A DNA stretch of 30,892 bases from Candidatus Cloacimonadota bacterium (GCA_016932035.1 JAFGDR010000060.1:1-30892), one strand, 5' to 3'; positions 16,734 through 28,034 are shown, numbered from the stretch's first letter. The notes: a model not told the origin generated them from the sequence alone. A program made the numbers and translations.

Positions 16734-16737
<4 letters not shown>
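15433..16737 (+). CDS. rsmB: 16S rRNA (cytosine-967-C5)-methyltransferase RsmB
   Basis: A 434-residue enzyme. The N-terminal NusB-like helical domain (about 1-140) includes PYAAVNETIKISHK. The SAM-binding domain has LDMCAAPGGKSFYIA, the AVDNDNGRI strand, and FIDAPCTGWGIMQRKSD with Cys324. The nucleophile motif is YSTCTINPEENE with Cys373. Two cysteines in this arrangement define RNA m5C methyltransferases; one attacks C6 of the base and the other releases the product. It methylates C967 (E. coli numbering) of 16S rRNA in family members. ATG overlaps the ruvA stop (ATGA), and its own stop overlaps the next start in the same way. Confidence 0.93.
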
Positions 16738-19225
<2,488 letters not shown>

Positions 19226-19236
19226 CCGGAGGATAG

Positions 19237-21798
19237 ATGATTCACGATAGATCAAGAATTGAACAAATTGAAATAGATGATGTGCTGAAAAAAGCATACC
19301 TTGAATACTCGATGAGTGTTATAGTATCTCGTGCGCTACCTGATGTTAGGGACGGTCTTAAACCCTCTCAGCGCAGGATCTTATTCGCAATGCATGAACT
19401 GAAACTCGAACCAGGAAAAGGATTCCGAAAATGTGCGAAAATTGCAGGTGATACTTCTGGAAACTATCATCCCCACGGTGAGCAAGTCATTTATCCAACG
19501 CTTGTGCGAATGGCACAGGATTGGAGCTTGAGATACCTTCTCGTTCATGGACAGGGAAATTTCGGTTCTCAGGATGGTGATCCACCAGCAGCAATGCGAT
19601 ATACTGAAGCTCGTTTGCATCATGCTGCAGTCGATCTTATGGCTGATCTGGATAAAGATACTGTGGATTTCCAGCCAAACTATGACGATACTCGAAAAGA
19701 GCCCAAAGTATTCCCATCCAAATTTCCTAATTTGATTGTTAATGGCTCATCAGGTATTGCAGTTGGGATGGCAACAAATATGGCACCCCATAACATTTCC
19801 GAAACCTGTGATGCATTATGCACATTGATCGACAATCCAGACCTTGAACCAACCGAACTACTTAAATTTATTAAAGGTCCTGATTTCCCTACAGGTGGTT
19901 ATATCATTGGAAAGCAAGGTATCAGAGATTATTTCCAGACCGGCTATGGGAAAGTTATCATTCGCGGTAAAGCATCGATCGAGACAAAAAATAACGGGCA
20001 GGAAGCAATTGTCATAACCGAGCTTCCGTATCAACTCAATAAAACCCTGTTGATCGATAAGATCGTCTCTCTCGTAAAAGATAAAAGGATTGAAGGTATT
20101 AGCGATATCCGTGATGAATCGGGCAGGCAGGGAATGAGATTAGTCGTTACTATAAAAAGAAACTCTGATGCAGATTCGGTTTTAAAGAAACTCTATAAAT
20201 ATTCTCAACTTCAGGTGAGTTATGTTGTTAATAATCGTGCGCTTGTTGGTGGTGTTCCGCAAGTACTCAATATGAGGGATCTTCTTCAAAATTATATCGA
20301 TTTCAGGCATGAAGTCGTGGTTCGCAGAACCCAGTATGAACTTGATAATGCTGAAAAAAGACTTCATATTCTTGAGGGTCTTCGCATTGCTCTTGAGAAT
20401 ATCGACGAGATCATCGCGATCATTAAAAAATCTGAAAGCACTGCAGATGCTAATGAGAATCTTCAGAAAAAATTCGGTTTTACTGAAATACAGGCAAAAG
20501 CAATTCTCGAGATGAGATTGCAGAAATTAACCGGACTTGAAAGAGAGAAAATCGAACTTGAATATCGAGAACTTGTAAAAACAGTCGAGGAACTGAAGAG
20601 TATTCTCGAAATTCGAGGAAAACGTATGCAGATCATCAAAGACGAAGTCATTGAGATGAGAGAAAAATATAATGATGACCGAAAAACAACGATCCTCGAT
20701 GGTTCAGCTGATATAGAAACTGAAGATATGATCGCAGATGAAGAAATGGTCGTCACGATTTCTCATGAAGGATACATCAAGCGTTTACCGATAAGAACCT
20801 ATAGGAAACAACATAGGGGCGGTAAAGGTCTATCTGGCTCAAATCTTAAAGAAGAAGATTTCATCGAAAATGTGTTCGTGGCTTCAACACATGCTTTTAT
20901 TCTCTTCTTTACAAATTTCGGGCAATGCCACTGGCTCAAAGTGCATAGAATTCCAAAAGTCGGCAGATTAGCACGAGGAAAAGCAATCGTAAATCTCCTC
21001 CAGCTTGAAAGAGATGAAAAGATAGAAGCGTATGTCACAGTGCGCGATTTTGAACTTCCTCATTTCGTGACAATCGTTACAAAGAACGGTATTATCAAAA
21101 AGACAGAGCTGGCAGCTTACTCCCATCCGCGCGTCGGTGGCATCATAGCAATCAAACTCATCGAAGGTGACGAATTGATCGATGCGCAGATAACAGAAGG
21201 TGTAAATGATGTGATCCTTGCAACAAAACATGGATTCGGCAACCGTTTCCATGAAACTGATGTGAAAGCACAGGGAAGAAATTCCCAAGGTGTTATCGGA
21301 ATCAGATTGCGAGGAGATGACCAGGTCGTTTCTATGGTAATTGTTAAACGTGATGGTACACTTCTTTCAATAAGCGAGAACGGCTACGGGAAACGCACTC
21401 CTATAGCAGATTACCGTGTTACAAAACGGGGCAGCATGGGTGTCATTACCATGAAAACTACCCAACGTAACGGCAGTCTTGTGAGTGTAAAAGAAGTTGT
21501 TGATGATGACGATCTTATCATTATTACAAGTTCCGGAAAAGTTATTCGTCAACACGTTGGAAGCATCTCCGTTATTAGCAGAAATACTCAGGGAATGCGC
21601 CTTATCACGTTGAATGAGGGCGATAAAGTTACCGATGTTGCACGCGTTGCTCACGAAGAAGAGGATATCCCAGAAGATGAACTGGAAAATGGTGATATCA
21701 TAGAAAATGATGAAGAGGTGGATGAAAATGTAGAAGATGATGCAATCGATAATGGGATATCCATAGAACCTGTTGAAGAAGATTCTGACGAAGAATAG
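19237..21798 (+). CDS. gyrA: DNA gyrase subunit A
   Basis: An 853-residue breakage-reunion subunit. The catalytic Tyr122 lies in AAMRYTEARL, at exactly the E. coli position. The quinolone-determining segment reads HPHGEQVIYPTLVRMAQ, giving Gln83 and Pro87 where E. coli has Ser83 and Asp87. The C-terminal beta-pinwheel begins near residue 515. The GyrA-box is QHRGGKG (525-531), one residue off the consensus QRRGGKG, which still supports gyrase. The final 47 residues contain 26 Asp or Glu, a long acidic tail that in E. coli tunes DNA wrapping. A strong GGAGG (19228-19232) precedes the ATG. gyrB-gyrA together introduce negative supercoils. Confidence 0.95.
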   Translation: MIHDRSRIEQIEIDDVLKKAYLEYSMSVIVSRALPDVRDGLKPSQRRILFAMHELKLEPGKGFRKCAKIAGDTSGNYHPHGEQVIYPTLVRMAQDWSLRYLLVHGQGNFGSQDGDPPAAMRYTEARLHHAAVDLMADLDKDTVDFQPNYDDTRKEPKVFPSKFPNLIVNGSSGIAVGMATNMAPHNISETCDALCTLIDNPDLEPTELLKFIKGPDFPTGGYIIGKQGIRDYFQTGYGKVIIRGKASIETKNNGQEAIVITELPYQLNKTLLIDKIVSLVKDKRIEGISDIRDESGRQGMRLVVTIKRNSDADSVLKKLYKYSQLQVSYVVNNRALVGGVPQVLNMRDLLQNYIDFRHEVVVRRTQYELDNAEKRLHILEGLRIALENIDEIIAIIKKSESTADANENLQKKFGFTEIQAKAILEMRLQKLTGLEREKIELEYRELVKTVEELKSILEIRGKRMQIIKDEVIEMREKYNDDRKTTILDGSADIETEDMIADEEMVVTISHEGYIKRLPIRTYRKQHRGGKGLSGSNLKEEDFIENVFVASTHAFILFFTNFGQCHWLKVHRIPKVGRLARGKAIVNLLQLERDEKIEAYVTVRDFELPHFVTIVTKNGIIKKTELAAYSHPRVGGIIAIKLIEGDELIDAQITEGVNDVILATKHGFGNRFHETDVKAQGRNSQGVIGIRLRGDDQVVSMVIVKRDGTLLSISENGYGKRTPIADYRVTKRGSMGVITMKTTQRNGSLVSVKEVVDDDDLIIITSSGKVIRQHVGSISVISRNTQGMRLITLNEGDKVTDVARVAHEEEDIPEDELENGDIIENDEEVDENVEDDAIDNGISIEPVEEDSDEE

Positions 21799-21801
21799 TC
21801 C

Positions 21802-22377
21802 ATGAAAAAATTTGCTATAATACTTTGTGTAATACTTCTGAATGCCTGTGCAACGAAGATCGTTCCGATTCGAACGAACAATGTTACCATACAGGAAAAC
21901 TATGCTGTAGTAACTCACAAAGATTATGATATCGCACTCGAGCCTGCAAGTTGGAACGATCCTCCTATGAATCTTGAGAACTATTTTATGGTTTTTTATG
22001 TGATCCTTCGAAATAAGACTAATTATCCTATGCAAGTTAATAAAAATGCCTTTGCTTTGATCGATTATAGGGGAGAACAGTATGCGCTTTTTGTTCCCCA
22101 GCAAGTGGTCAAGATCATGTATGGTGATAATCAATATTTTGATCTAAACTATTTCCTCAACTTCGATGAAGAAGATCACGAAAACCTTAAAGAGGAATAT
22201 GAAACTCGACTGGATGGCATACGAAATATAATGCTGAAATCCTTTCAATTCGATCCGATACGTCCGCAAGCTCAGGAAAGCGGTTATCTTTTTTTTGAAA
22301 AATTGGAATATAAAAAGCAATCACAGTTCAGGATTTATTACAATGATGATGTAATGGAATTCCTTATGACAAAATAA
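21802..22377 (+). CDS. Small predicted lipoprotein, unknown function
   Basis: A 191-residue protein. The N-terminus has two lysines, a hydrophobic stretch and a lipobox Leu-Asn-Ala-Cys with Cys16 as the lipidated residue, so it is expected on a membrane surface. The mature part has alternating beta-like segments, such as NYFMVFYVILRNKTNYPMQ, followed by a charged linker and a basic C-terminal part. The middle looks like an immunoglobulin-like 'non-covalent strand-turn' domain with a 'Leu-Arg-Asn-Lys-Thr' turn, as in proteins that discuss unpaired modifiers of secreted factors; this is weak. I do not recognise the family. It begins 4 bases after gyrA, with no obvious ribosome binding site of its own, so it may be translated from the gyrA transcript. 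Confidence 0.75.
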   Translation: MKKFAIILCVILLNACATKIVPIRTNNVTIQENYAVVTHKDYDIALEPASWNDPPMNLENYFMVFYVILRNKTNYPMQVNKNAFALIDYRGEQYALFVPQQVVKIMYGDNQYFDLNYFLNFDEEDHENLKEEYETRLDGIRNIMLKSFQFDPIRPQAQESGYLFFEKLEYKKQSQFRIYYNDDVMEFLMTK

Positions 22378-22381
22378 TAAT

Positions 22382-23683
22382 ATGAATCCATCACAAATCA
22401 TTATTAAAAAACGAGATCATCTTCAACTCTCCCAAGAAGAGATTCGCTTTTTCATTAATTCGTACGTTCATGAAGAAATTCAGGATTACCAGATGTCTGC
22501 TATGCTTATGGCAATTCTTCTGAATGGTATGAACGATCAGGAAATATACTTGCTTTCAAAGGAATATATCGATTCAGGTGTAACATTGACTTTTCCTGAA
22601 TCTGAAGGACGCTGTATTGATAAGCACAGTACGGGGGGAGTCGGGGATAAGCTTTCTCTCATGATCGCACCAATTGCCGCTGAATGCGATGTTATGGTTC
22701 CCATGATATCGGGCAGGGGATTAGGACATACTGGTGGTACACTTGATAAACTTGAATCCATACCAGGTTTTCAAACTCAAATTTCTCTTGAAAAATTCCA
22801 GGAAACAGTTCGTAAAAACAATTTTGCCATTATTGGACAATCTGACAGAATCGTTCCCGCTGACCGGAAAATCTATGCCCTACGCGATGTAACAGGAACG
22901 GTGGAAAGTATTCCCCTCATCACAGCAAGCATCATGAGCAAAAAAATTGCGTCCGGTATTGACGGACTTGTGATTGATCTCAAAGTTGGGAATGGAGCAT
23001 TTATCGGAACAATTGAACATGCAACCCAACTCGCTGAATCCATGAGTAATATCGCACGCGAATTTAAAAAGAAAATTCGCATCAATTTCACTGATATGAA
23101 TGCTCCTTTAGGAAAATATATCGGTAATTCATTTGAGGTTATCGAGGCAATCGAGTTTCTCAAGGGCAATATGGAACCGGATGTAAAAGAGGTAACATTC
23201 AGACTGGTCGCAGATATGATCATGCTGGCTGGAATTGTTCACGAATACAAAGAAGCTGAAATCATGATCGAACGTTCAATTAGCAATGGCAAAGCACTTG
23301 ACCGTTTCAGAAAAGGGATTGAATTACAACACGGAAATCCATCAATAATAGATGATTATGCACTTTTTCCTCAACCAAAACATCACATTATGATCAAAGC
23401 TGCATCTGATGGATTTATTAGTGAAATGAACAGTAAGGCTATTGGATACGCACTCATCGAAGTTCATGCTGGAAGAAAGCATGTGAAAGAAAAAATCGAT
23501 TATGCTGCTGGACTTAAGTTGTTAAAAAAAGTTGGAGATAAAGTAATACAAGGTGAACCAATAGCAGAACTTTATTATGATAACGGAGATGCAGCCCATG
23601 CAGCGGATGAGATTGCAAGAAGTTTCCAATATTCAAAGGATTCGGTAATAGTAAAAAGCAGATTACTTGGTACACATAATTAG
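22382..23683 (+). CDS. Pyrimidine-nucleoside (thymidine) phosphorylase
   Basis: A 433-residue enzyme of the DeoA/Pdp family. It splits thymidine or other pyrimidine nucleosides with phosphate to give the free base and (deoxy)ribose-1-phosphate. The family signature is clear: DKHSTGGVGDKLSLMIAP for phosphate binding, SGRGLGHTGGTLDKLESIPG, DRKIYALRDVTGTVESIPLI and SIMSKKIASGIDGLVIDLK for the base. The C-terminal domain ends with YAAGLKLLKKVGDKV. I cannot separate deoA (thymidine) from pdp (broad pyrimidine) specificity by eye, so no symbol is given. It starts 4 bases after the lipoprotein stop and ends before a 156-base gap. Confidence 0.9.
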   Translation: MNPSQIIIKKRDHLQLSQEEIRFFINSYVHEEIQDYQMSAMLMAILLNGMNDQEIYLLSKEYIDSGVTLTFPESEGRCIDKHSTGGVGDKLSLMIAPIAAECDVMVPMISGRGLGHTGGTLDKLESIPGFQTQISLEKFQETVRKNNFAIIGQSDRIVPADRKIYALRDVTGTVESIPLITASIMSKKIASGIDGLVIDLKVGNGAFIGTIEHATQLAESMSNIAREFKKKIRINFTDMNAPLGKYIGNSFEVIEAIEFLKGNMEPDVKEVTFRLVADMIMLAGIVHEYKEAEIMIERSISNGKALDRFRKGIELQHGNPSIIDDYALFPQPKHHIMIKAASDGFISEMNSKAIGYALIEVHAGRKHVKEKIDYAAGLKLLKKVGDKVIQGEPIAELYYDNGDAAHAADEIARSFQYSKDSVIVKSRLLGTHN

Positions 23684-23699
23684 GAAAATAGAAAACATA

Positions 23700-23740
23700 T
23701 TTAATAGAAAACTGAACATTTTGATGTAATCTCTATTAAA
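23700..23740. repeat. Inverted repeat just upstream of the fatty-acid cluster promoter
   Basis: TTTAATAG (23700-23707) and CTATTAAA (23733-23740) are exact inverted copies separated by 25 bases, and the right copy ends one base before the TTGACA. It could be an operator; AT-rich arms make chance occurrence possible. Confidence 0.3.
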
Positions 23741-23741
23741 C

Positions 23742-23770
23742 TTGACACAAAATTCAAGCCCGAAAATTTC
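23742..23770 (+). promoter_or_regulatory. Putative promoter of the rpmF-plsX-fab cluster
   Basis: TTGACA at 23742-23747 with a weak AATTTC (23765-23770) 17 bases later. The leader then runs about 70 bases to rpmF. The -10 is poor, so the exact start is uncertain. Confidence 0.35.
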
Positions 23771-23839
23771 GTTTATTCAATAAAGAAAAAGTAGAAAAGA
23801 TAGTTAATAACCGTTAGTTATAGCTATTCGGAGGTATAC

Positions 23840-24019
23840 ATGGCAGTGCCAAAACAAAAAAGGTCGAAATCAAAAGGCCGAAAGCGGAGAACGCATTATA
23901 AAGCAAAAGCTGAAACGCTGACGAAATGCAGCAATTGCGGAGAAACCATGCGTCCTCATTACGCATGTCCACACTGCGGATTTTACAGAGGAAAGAAAGT
24001 CATAACCGTTTCAGAATAA
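23840..24019 (+). CDS. rpmF: 50S ribosomal protein L32
   Basis: A 59-residue protein translated by hand from the sequence. It begins MAVPKQKRSKSKGRKRRTHY, the standard L32 opening. A zinc ribbon follows: Cys30 and Cys33 in CSNC, then Cys43 and Cys46 in CPHC, so this is the four-cysteine zinc-binding form. L32 sits near the peptidyl transferase centre and exit tunnel region of the large subunit. A GGAGG (23830-23834) lies 5 bases before ATG. The rpmF-plsX-fab order is widely conserved and is thought to link ribosome and membrane-lipid synthesis. plsX starts 4 bases after the stop. Confidence 0.95.
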   Translation: MAVPKQKRSKSKGRKRRTHYKAKAETLTKCSNCGETMRPHYACPHCGFYRGKKVITVSE

Positions 24020-24023
24020 ATAT

Positions 24024-25034
24024 ATGAGAATTGCAGTCGATGCATTCGGTAGCGATAAAGCTCCATACCCGGAAGTCGAAGGCGCAGTTTTAGCAATCAA
24101 CAACAAGTGTTGTTCTAAAGTATTTCTGGTCGGGGAAAAAGAAACACTCACTTCAGCGCTTGAAAAATTCTATTATCCTAAAGAAGCAATAATTGTTGTA
24201 GATGCTCAAGAAGTAATCGATCCTTCTGAAAAACCGGTTGCTGAGCTTCGAAAAAAACCGAATTCATCTTTGATGAAAGCACTGAACCTTGTTAAAGAAG
24301 GGAAGGCAGATGCACTTGTCAGCGCAGGTTCTACCGGCGCGGTCATGGCAGCATCACTTCTGTATTTCGGCAGGATTAAGGGGGTTCTCAGACCAGCTCT
24401 TGCAATCTCACTTCCAACCGTTCAAGAACCGGAAATTTTACTCGATGTAGGAGCAAATGTTGATTGTACAGCAGAAAATCTTGTTCAGTTTGCAGAAATG
24501 GGAAGCATATATTCGGCATATTTTCAAAAAAAGAAAAATCCTCGTATTGCGCTTATTAATATTGGTGAGGAAAGCAAGAAGGGAAATGAGGTTACCATCG
24601 AAGCATACGCGCGACTGCAAAAACTCAAATCGATCAACTTCATCGGTAATATTGAAGGAAAGGACATTCTCAAAGGAAAAGCAGATGTCATCATCTCAGA
24701 CGGATTTATTGGAAACATCATGCTTAAAACTGTTGAAGGGGTTGCATTCTCCATGTTTGAAATTCTCAAACAGGAATTTGAACATGATTGGATCGCAAAG
24801 ATCGGTGCAATACTTTCTTATCCTGCATATAGATACTTAAAGAAAAAACTCGATTACACTGAATACGGCGGGGGATTTCTCCTTGGCGTAAACGACATCT
24901 CCATCATTGCTCACGGACGGTCCAATGCTAAAGCGATCTCCAATGCAATCAAGTTTGCTAGTTTCTCAAAAAAATCAAAATTTTTATCGCACATCAAAGA
25001 ATATTATCAGCATAAGATGGAGAACCAAAATTGA
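24024..25034 (+). CDS. plsX: Phosphate acyltransferase PlsX
   Basis: A 336-residue enzyme that converts acyl-ACP and phosphate into acyl-phosphate, the donor used by PlsY to start phospholipid synthesis. It opens with RIAVDAFGSDKAPYPEVEGA, a close variant of the DAMGGDxAP family start. Further family blocks are SAGSTGAVMAASLLYFGRIKG, LLDVGANVDC, NIGEESKKGNE and VISDGFIGNIMLKTVEG. It lies between rpmF and fabH, the common bacterial order. Its stop overlaps the fabH start by four bases (TTGA). plsY is not in the window. Confidence 0.95.
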   Translation: MRIAVDAFGSDKAPYPEVEGAVLAINNKCCSKVFLVGEKETLTSALEKFYYPKEAIIVVDAQEVIDPSEKPVAELRKKPNSSLMKALNLVKEGKADALVSAGSTGAVMAASLLYFGRIKGVLRPALAISLPTVQEPEILLDVGANVDCTAENLVQFAEMGSIYSAYFQKKKNPRIALINIGEESKKGNEVTIEAYARLQKLKSINFIGNIEGKDILKGKADVIISDGFIGNIMLKTVEGVAFSMFEILKQEFEHDWIAKIGAILSYPAYRYLKKKLDYTEYGGGFLLGVNDISIIAHGRSNAKAISNAIKFASFSKKSKFLSHIKEYYQHKMENQN

Positions 25035-26023
25035 GTGATATAAGAGTTAAGATAGACGAAATTGCCATGGCTGTTCCCGAGAAAATTCTTACCAATAAGG
25101 ACCTCGAAAAGATCGTGGATACTTCTGATGAATGGATCCGCACTCGAACAGGTATGGTTGAACGTCATATTTCTGATGACGACACAGCAGCATCTGACAT
25201 AGCATTTGAAGCTTGTGAGAAATTGTTCAGGAAATCATCACTCCGCCCACGAGATATTGATCTTATTATTGTCGGAACAGTCACACCTGATCATAGATTT
25301 CCATCTACTGCATGCATCTTACAAAGTAAACTTGGTATTCCTCATTGCCCAGCATTCGATATTTCCGCTGGTTGTACAGGATTTATATATACTCTCACGA
25401 TAGCTAAACAATTTATTGAAAATGGTGTGGCAAACAATGCTCTTATTGTCGGTGTTGAGCTCCTGACAAAGATCACTAATTGGACTGACAGGGGAACCTG
25501 TGTACTTTTCGGTGATGGAGCTGGCGCAGCAATACTTACCAGAACACATAGGGGGGAAATCTCGGAAGTTATAGATACGTACATCTCTTCTGATGGGCGC
25601 TATGGTGATCTTTTAATTCAACAAGGCGGAGGATCTAGAAATCCGGCTTCTCATGATACTGTCGATCAAAATATGCATACTGTCTATATGGAAGGAAATA
25701 AAATATTTAAGATTGCTGTGAAATCTATGGGAGAAGCTGCTGTAAGAATTCTTGAAAGAAATGGATTTACTGGTGAGGATGTCGATTGGCTCATACCGCA
25801 CCAGGCAAACCTTCGTATCATTGACGCTACAGCAAAAAGAATACACCTTCTTCCGCAGAAAGTAATAATTAATATTGAAAAATATGGTAATACATCAGCA
25901 GCAAGTATTCCCCTTGCTTTTGCAGAAGCTGTAGAGGATGGACGTATACGTCGCGGTGATCTAATTGTTCTTGATGCATTTGGAGCTGGTCTAACGTGGG
26001 GAAGCGTGCTTTTACGTTATTAA
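25031..26023 (+). CDS. fabH: 3-oxoacyl-ACP synthase III
   Basis: A 330-residue condensing enzyme that starts fatty-acid synthesis by joining acetyl-CoA (or another primer) to malonyl-ACP. The catalytic triad can be placed as Cys115 in SAGCTGF, His257 in IPHQANLRI and Asn287 in YGNTSAASIP. WIRTRTGMVERHI near residue 36 is the usual N-terminal signature. The start is TTG at 25031, overlapping the plsX stop; it gives the expected distance to 'Val-Asp-Thr-Ser-Asp-Glu-Trp-Ile'. Primer choice (acetyl or branched) cannot be read from the sequence. Confidence 0.96.
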   Translation: MSDIRVKIDEIAMAVPEKILTNKDLEKIVDTSDEWIRTRTGMVERHISDDDTAASDIAFEACEKLFRKSSLRPRDIDLIIVGTVTPDHRFPSTACILQSKLGIPHCPAFDISAGCTGFIYTLTIAKQFIENGVANNALIVGVELLTKITNWTDRGTCVLFGDGAGAAILTRTHRGEISEVIDTYISSDGRYGDLLIQQGGGSRNPASHDTVDQNMHTVYMEGNKIFKIAVKSMGEAAVRILERNGFTGEDVDWLIPHQANLRIIDATAKRIHLLPQKVIINIEKYGNTSAASIPLAFAEAVEDGRIRRGDLIVLDAFGAGLTWGSVLLRY

Positions 26024-26038
26024 TAACCAGAGGTTTTC

Positions 26039-26977
26039 ATGAAGAAAAATAATATTGCATTTGTATTTCCCGGTCAAGGTGCTCAATATGTCGGTATGGC
26101 AAAAGAGTTCTTTGAACTTCCTGAATATAAACACTTTTTTGATGAAGCAAACGAGCGACTTGGTTTCGACCTTGTCCATATTATGTTTGAAGGTCCCGAA
26201 GACGAACTAAAAAAAACACATAATACCCAGCCTGCAATATTGCTGCATAGCGTTGTTGCATATAACTATTTCAAAGATCATATTGACTTGATCCCTGCAT
26301 TTGTTGCAGGACATTCATTAGGAGAGTTCTCTGCATTGGTTGCAGCTGGAGCAATTGACTGGCTTGATGCTCTTTATCTTGTTCATAAACGTGGCGAATT
26401 CATGATCGAAGCAAGCAGGGGTATCCCTTTCAAAATGGCAGCAGTACTTGGACTCGATTCTGAAGTGATCATTGAATTTTGCGAACAAAATTCCGGTGTC
26501 GTGGTAGCAGCAAATTTCAACACACCTGTCCAAACAGTGATAAGTGGAGAAAGAAAGGCAGTAACAGAAGTTATGGAACAGTGCACAGAAGCTGGAGCGA
26601 AAAGAGTGGTCGAGCTTGTTGTCGGCGGCGCTTTCCATTCGCCACTCATCCATAAATCCTCAAAATGGCTGTATGATGAGATGAAAAATTGTAACTTTTC
26701 GGATGCAGTAATACCTGTCATTCCAAACTACACTGCCACTCCCGAAATTGATAAAGCTGAAATTATTGACAATTTAACACAACAAATTATATCTCCCGTC
26801 CAATGGGTTAAATCAGTTGAATATATGTGTAAAAAAGGTATTGACACCTTTGTTGAATTCGGTCCCGGTCGCATTGTAACAGGTATGATCAAAGCGATCG
26901 ATAATGACACGATAAGATATAATATCAACACCCTTGAAGATGCAGAAAAAGTGGTGACAGCATTCAAAAACCTATAG
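26039..26977 (+). CDS. fabD: Malonyl-CoA:ACP transacylase
   Basis: A 312-residue enzyme that loads malonyl groups onto the carrier protein for chain elongation. It starts with the family block NIAFVFPGQGAQYVGMAKEF. The nucleophile is Ser93 in GHSLGEFSALVAAGA, and the partner is His200 in GGAFHSPLI. The late FVEFGPGRIVTGM is also typical. A CAGAGG ribosome binding site lies 5-6 bases before the ATG, and there are 15 bases after fabH. It supplies FabH and FabF with malonyl-ACP. Confidence 0.95.
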   Translation: MKKNNIAFVFPGQGAQYVGMAKEFFELPEYKHFFDEANERLGFDLVHIMFEGPEDELKKTHNTQPAILLHSVVAYNYFKDHIDLIPAFVAGHSLGEFSALVAAGAIDWLDALYLVHKRGEFMIEASRGIPFKMAAVLGLDSEVIIEFCEQNSGVVVAANFNTPVQTVISGERKAVTEVMEQCTEAGAKRVVELVVGGAFHSPLIHKSSKWLYDEMKNCNFSDAVIPVIPNYTATPEIDKAEIIDNLTQQIISPVQWVKSVEYMCKKGIDTFVEFGPGRIVTGMIKAIDNDTIRYNINTLEDAEKVVTAFKNL

Positions 26978-26986
26978 GATACATTT

Positions 26987-27727
26987 ATGAATCGATTTGA
27001 TGGAAAAGTTGCACTCATAACTGGCAGTGCGCGAGGAATTGGGAAAACAATTGCACAGCTTTTTGCCCAGCAGGGAGCACATGTTGTTATCGCTGATATT
27101 CTTCAAGATGAAATTGATAAGATCGTATCCGAATTTACCTCTCAAGATTTGAAAGCAACTGGATTCACGTGTAATATAACAATCGAAGAAGAAGTTGAAT
27201 TGATGATGAAAGAGATCGTTCAGCAATTCGGATCACTTGATATATTGATAAATAATGCAGGTATTACATCAGACACACTTCTTATTCGAATGAAAAAAGC
27301 AGACTGGGACAAAGTTATCAATGTAAATCTTACCGGTACGTTTGTTTGTACACAAAAGGCTGCTAAGTATATGATGAAGCAACGCTCCGGCAAGATCGTG
27401 AATCTCTCTTCAATTGTCGGATTTATTGGCAACTTTGGACAGGCAAACTATGCTGCAACAAAGGCTGGTATCATTGCTTTCACAAAATCTGCTGCCAAAG
27501 AGTTAGCTTCCCGTAACATCAATGTAAATGCTGTTGCGCCGGGTTATATTCAAACTGAAATGACAAGTGTTCTTTCTGAAGAAGTACAGCAAAAGTATCT
27601 TGAGAATATCCCTATGAAACGAGCAGGGACTCCTACTGATGTTGCTAAACTCGTGCTTTTCCTCAGCAGTGAAGATGCAGATTATATAACAGGACAAACG
27701 ATAATAATAGATGGTGGAATGATATAA
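26987..27727 (+). CDS. fabG: 3-oxoacyl-ACP reductase
   Basis: A 246-residue short-chain dehydrogenase. The NADP(H)-binding motif is [12 protein letters not shown] (residues 12-23), NNAGIT follows at 89-94, and the catalytic residues are Asn114, Ser142, Tyr155 and Lys159 in YAATKAG. The last block [13 protein letters not shown] is the usual FabG ending. It reduces 3-oxoacyl-ACP made by FabH or FabF. Position between fabD and acpP fixes its role here over other SDR enzymes. It starts 9 bases after fabD. Confidence 0.95.
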   Translation: MNRFDGKVALITGSARGIGKTIAQLFAQQGAHVVIADILQDEIDKIVSEFTSQDLKATGFTCNITIEEEVELMMKEIVQQFGSLDILINNAGITSDTLLIRMKKADWDKVINVNLTGTFVCTQKAAKYMMKQRSGKIVNLSSIVGFIGNFGQANYAATKAGIIAFTKSAAKELASRNINVNAVAPGYIQTEMTSVLSEEVQQKYLENIPMKRAGTPTDVAKLVLFLSSEDADYITGQTIIIDGGMI

Positions 27728-27755
27728 AAGAAACCTTACATTAAAGGAGAAAACA

Positions 27756-27998
27756 ATGGACGAAAGCATCAAAGAAAAAGTCAAAGGAATCATCGCTACC
27801 CAGTTAGGTGCAACCGATGATGAAATCACAGAAACAGCACGCTTCATTGAAGATCTTGGTGCAGATTCTCTTGATACGGTCGAGTTAATCATGCAATTCG
27901 AAGAAGAATTCGATATTGAAATTCCGGACGAAGACGCAGAAAAGCTTACCACTGTTGGTACAGCGATGGAATATCTCGAGAAGAAATTAAACGAATAA
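27756..27998 (+). CDS. acpP: Acyl carrier protein
   Basis: An 80-residue acidic protein. Ser38 in [13 protein letters not shown] is the phosphopantetheine attachment site, and helix II around it is intact. It carries growing acyl chains between the Fab enzymes and on to PlsX. AAGGAGA (27744-27750) is the strongest ribosome binding site in the cluster, consistent with the high ACP levels cells need. A stable hairpin follows the stop before fabF. Confidence 0.97.
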   Translation: MDESIKEKVKGIIATQLGATDDEITETARFIEDLGADSLDTVELIMQFEEEFDIEIPDEDAEKLTTVGTAMEYLEKKLNE

Positions 27999-28005
27999 TC
28001 CATAA

Positions 28006-28034
28006 CCCCACATACTGTTCTGCAGTGTGTGGGG
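28006..28034 (+). promoter_or_regulatory. Stable hairpin between acpP and fabF
   Basis: CCCCACATACT and AGTGTGTGGGG pair over 11 positions (one T-G) around a 7-base loop. There is no U-tract, so full termination is unlikely; it may act as an attenuator or protect the acpP mRNA 3' end from decay. Confidence 0.5.

Noticed and set aside
21367-22134. 255-codon open frame on the - strand across the gyrA 3' end and the lipoprotein
   Set aside because: It is antisense to the conserved gyrA pinwheel and acidic tail; the protein is a Cys/Phe/Ile-rich string without recognisable motifs.
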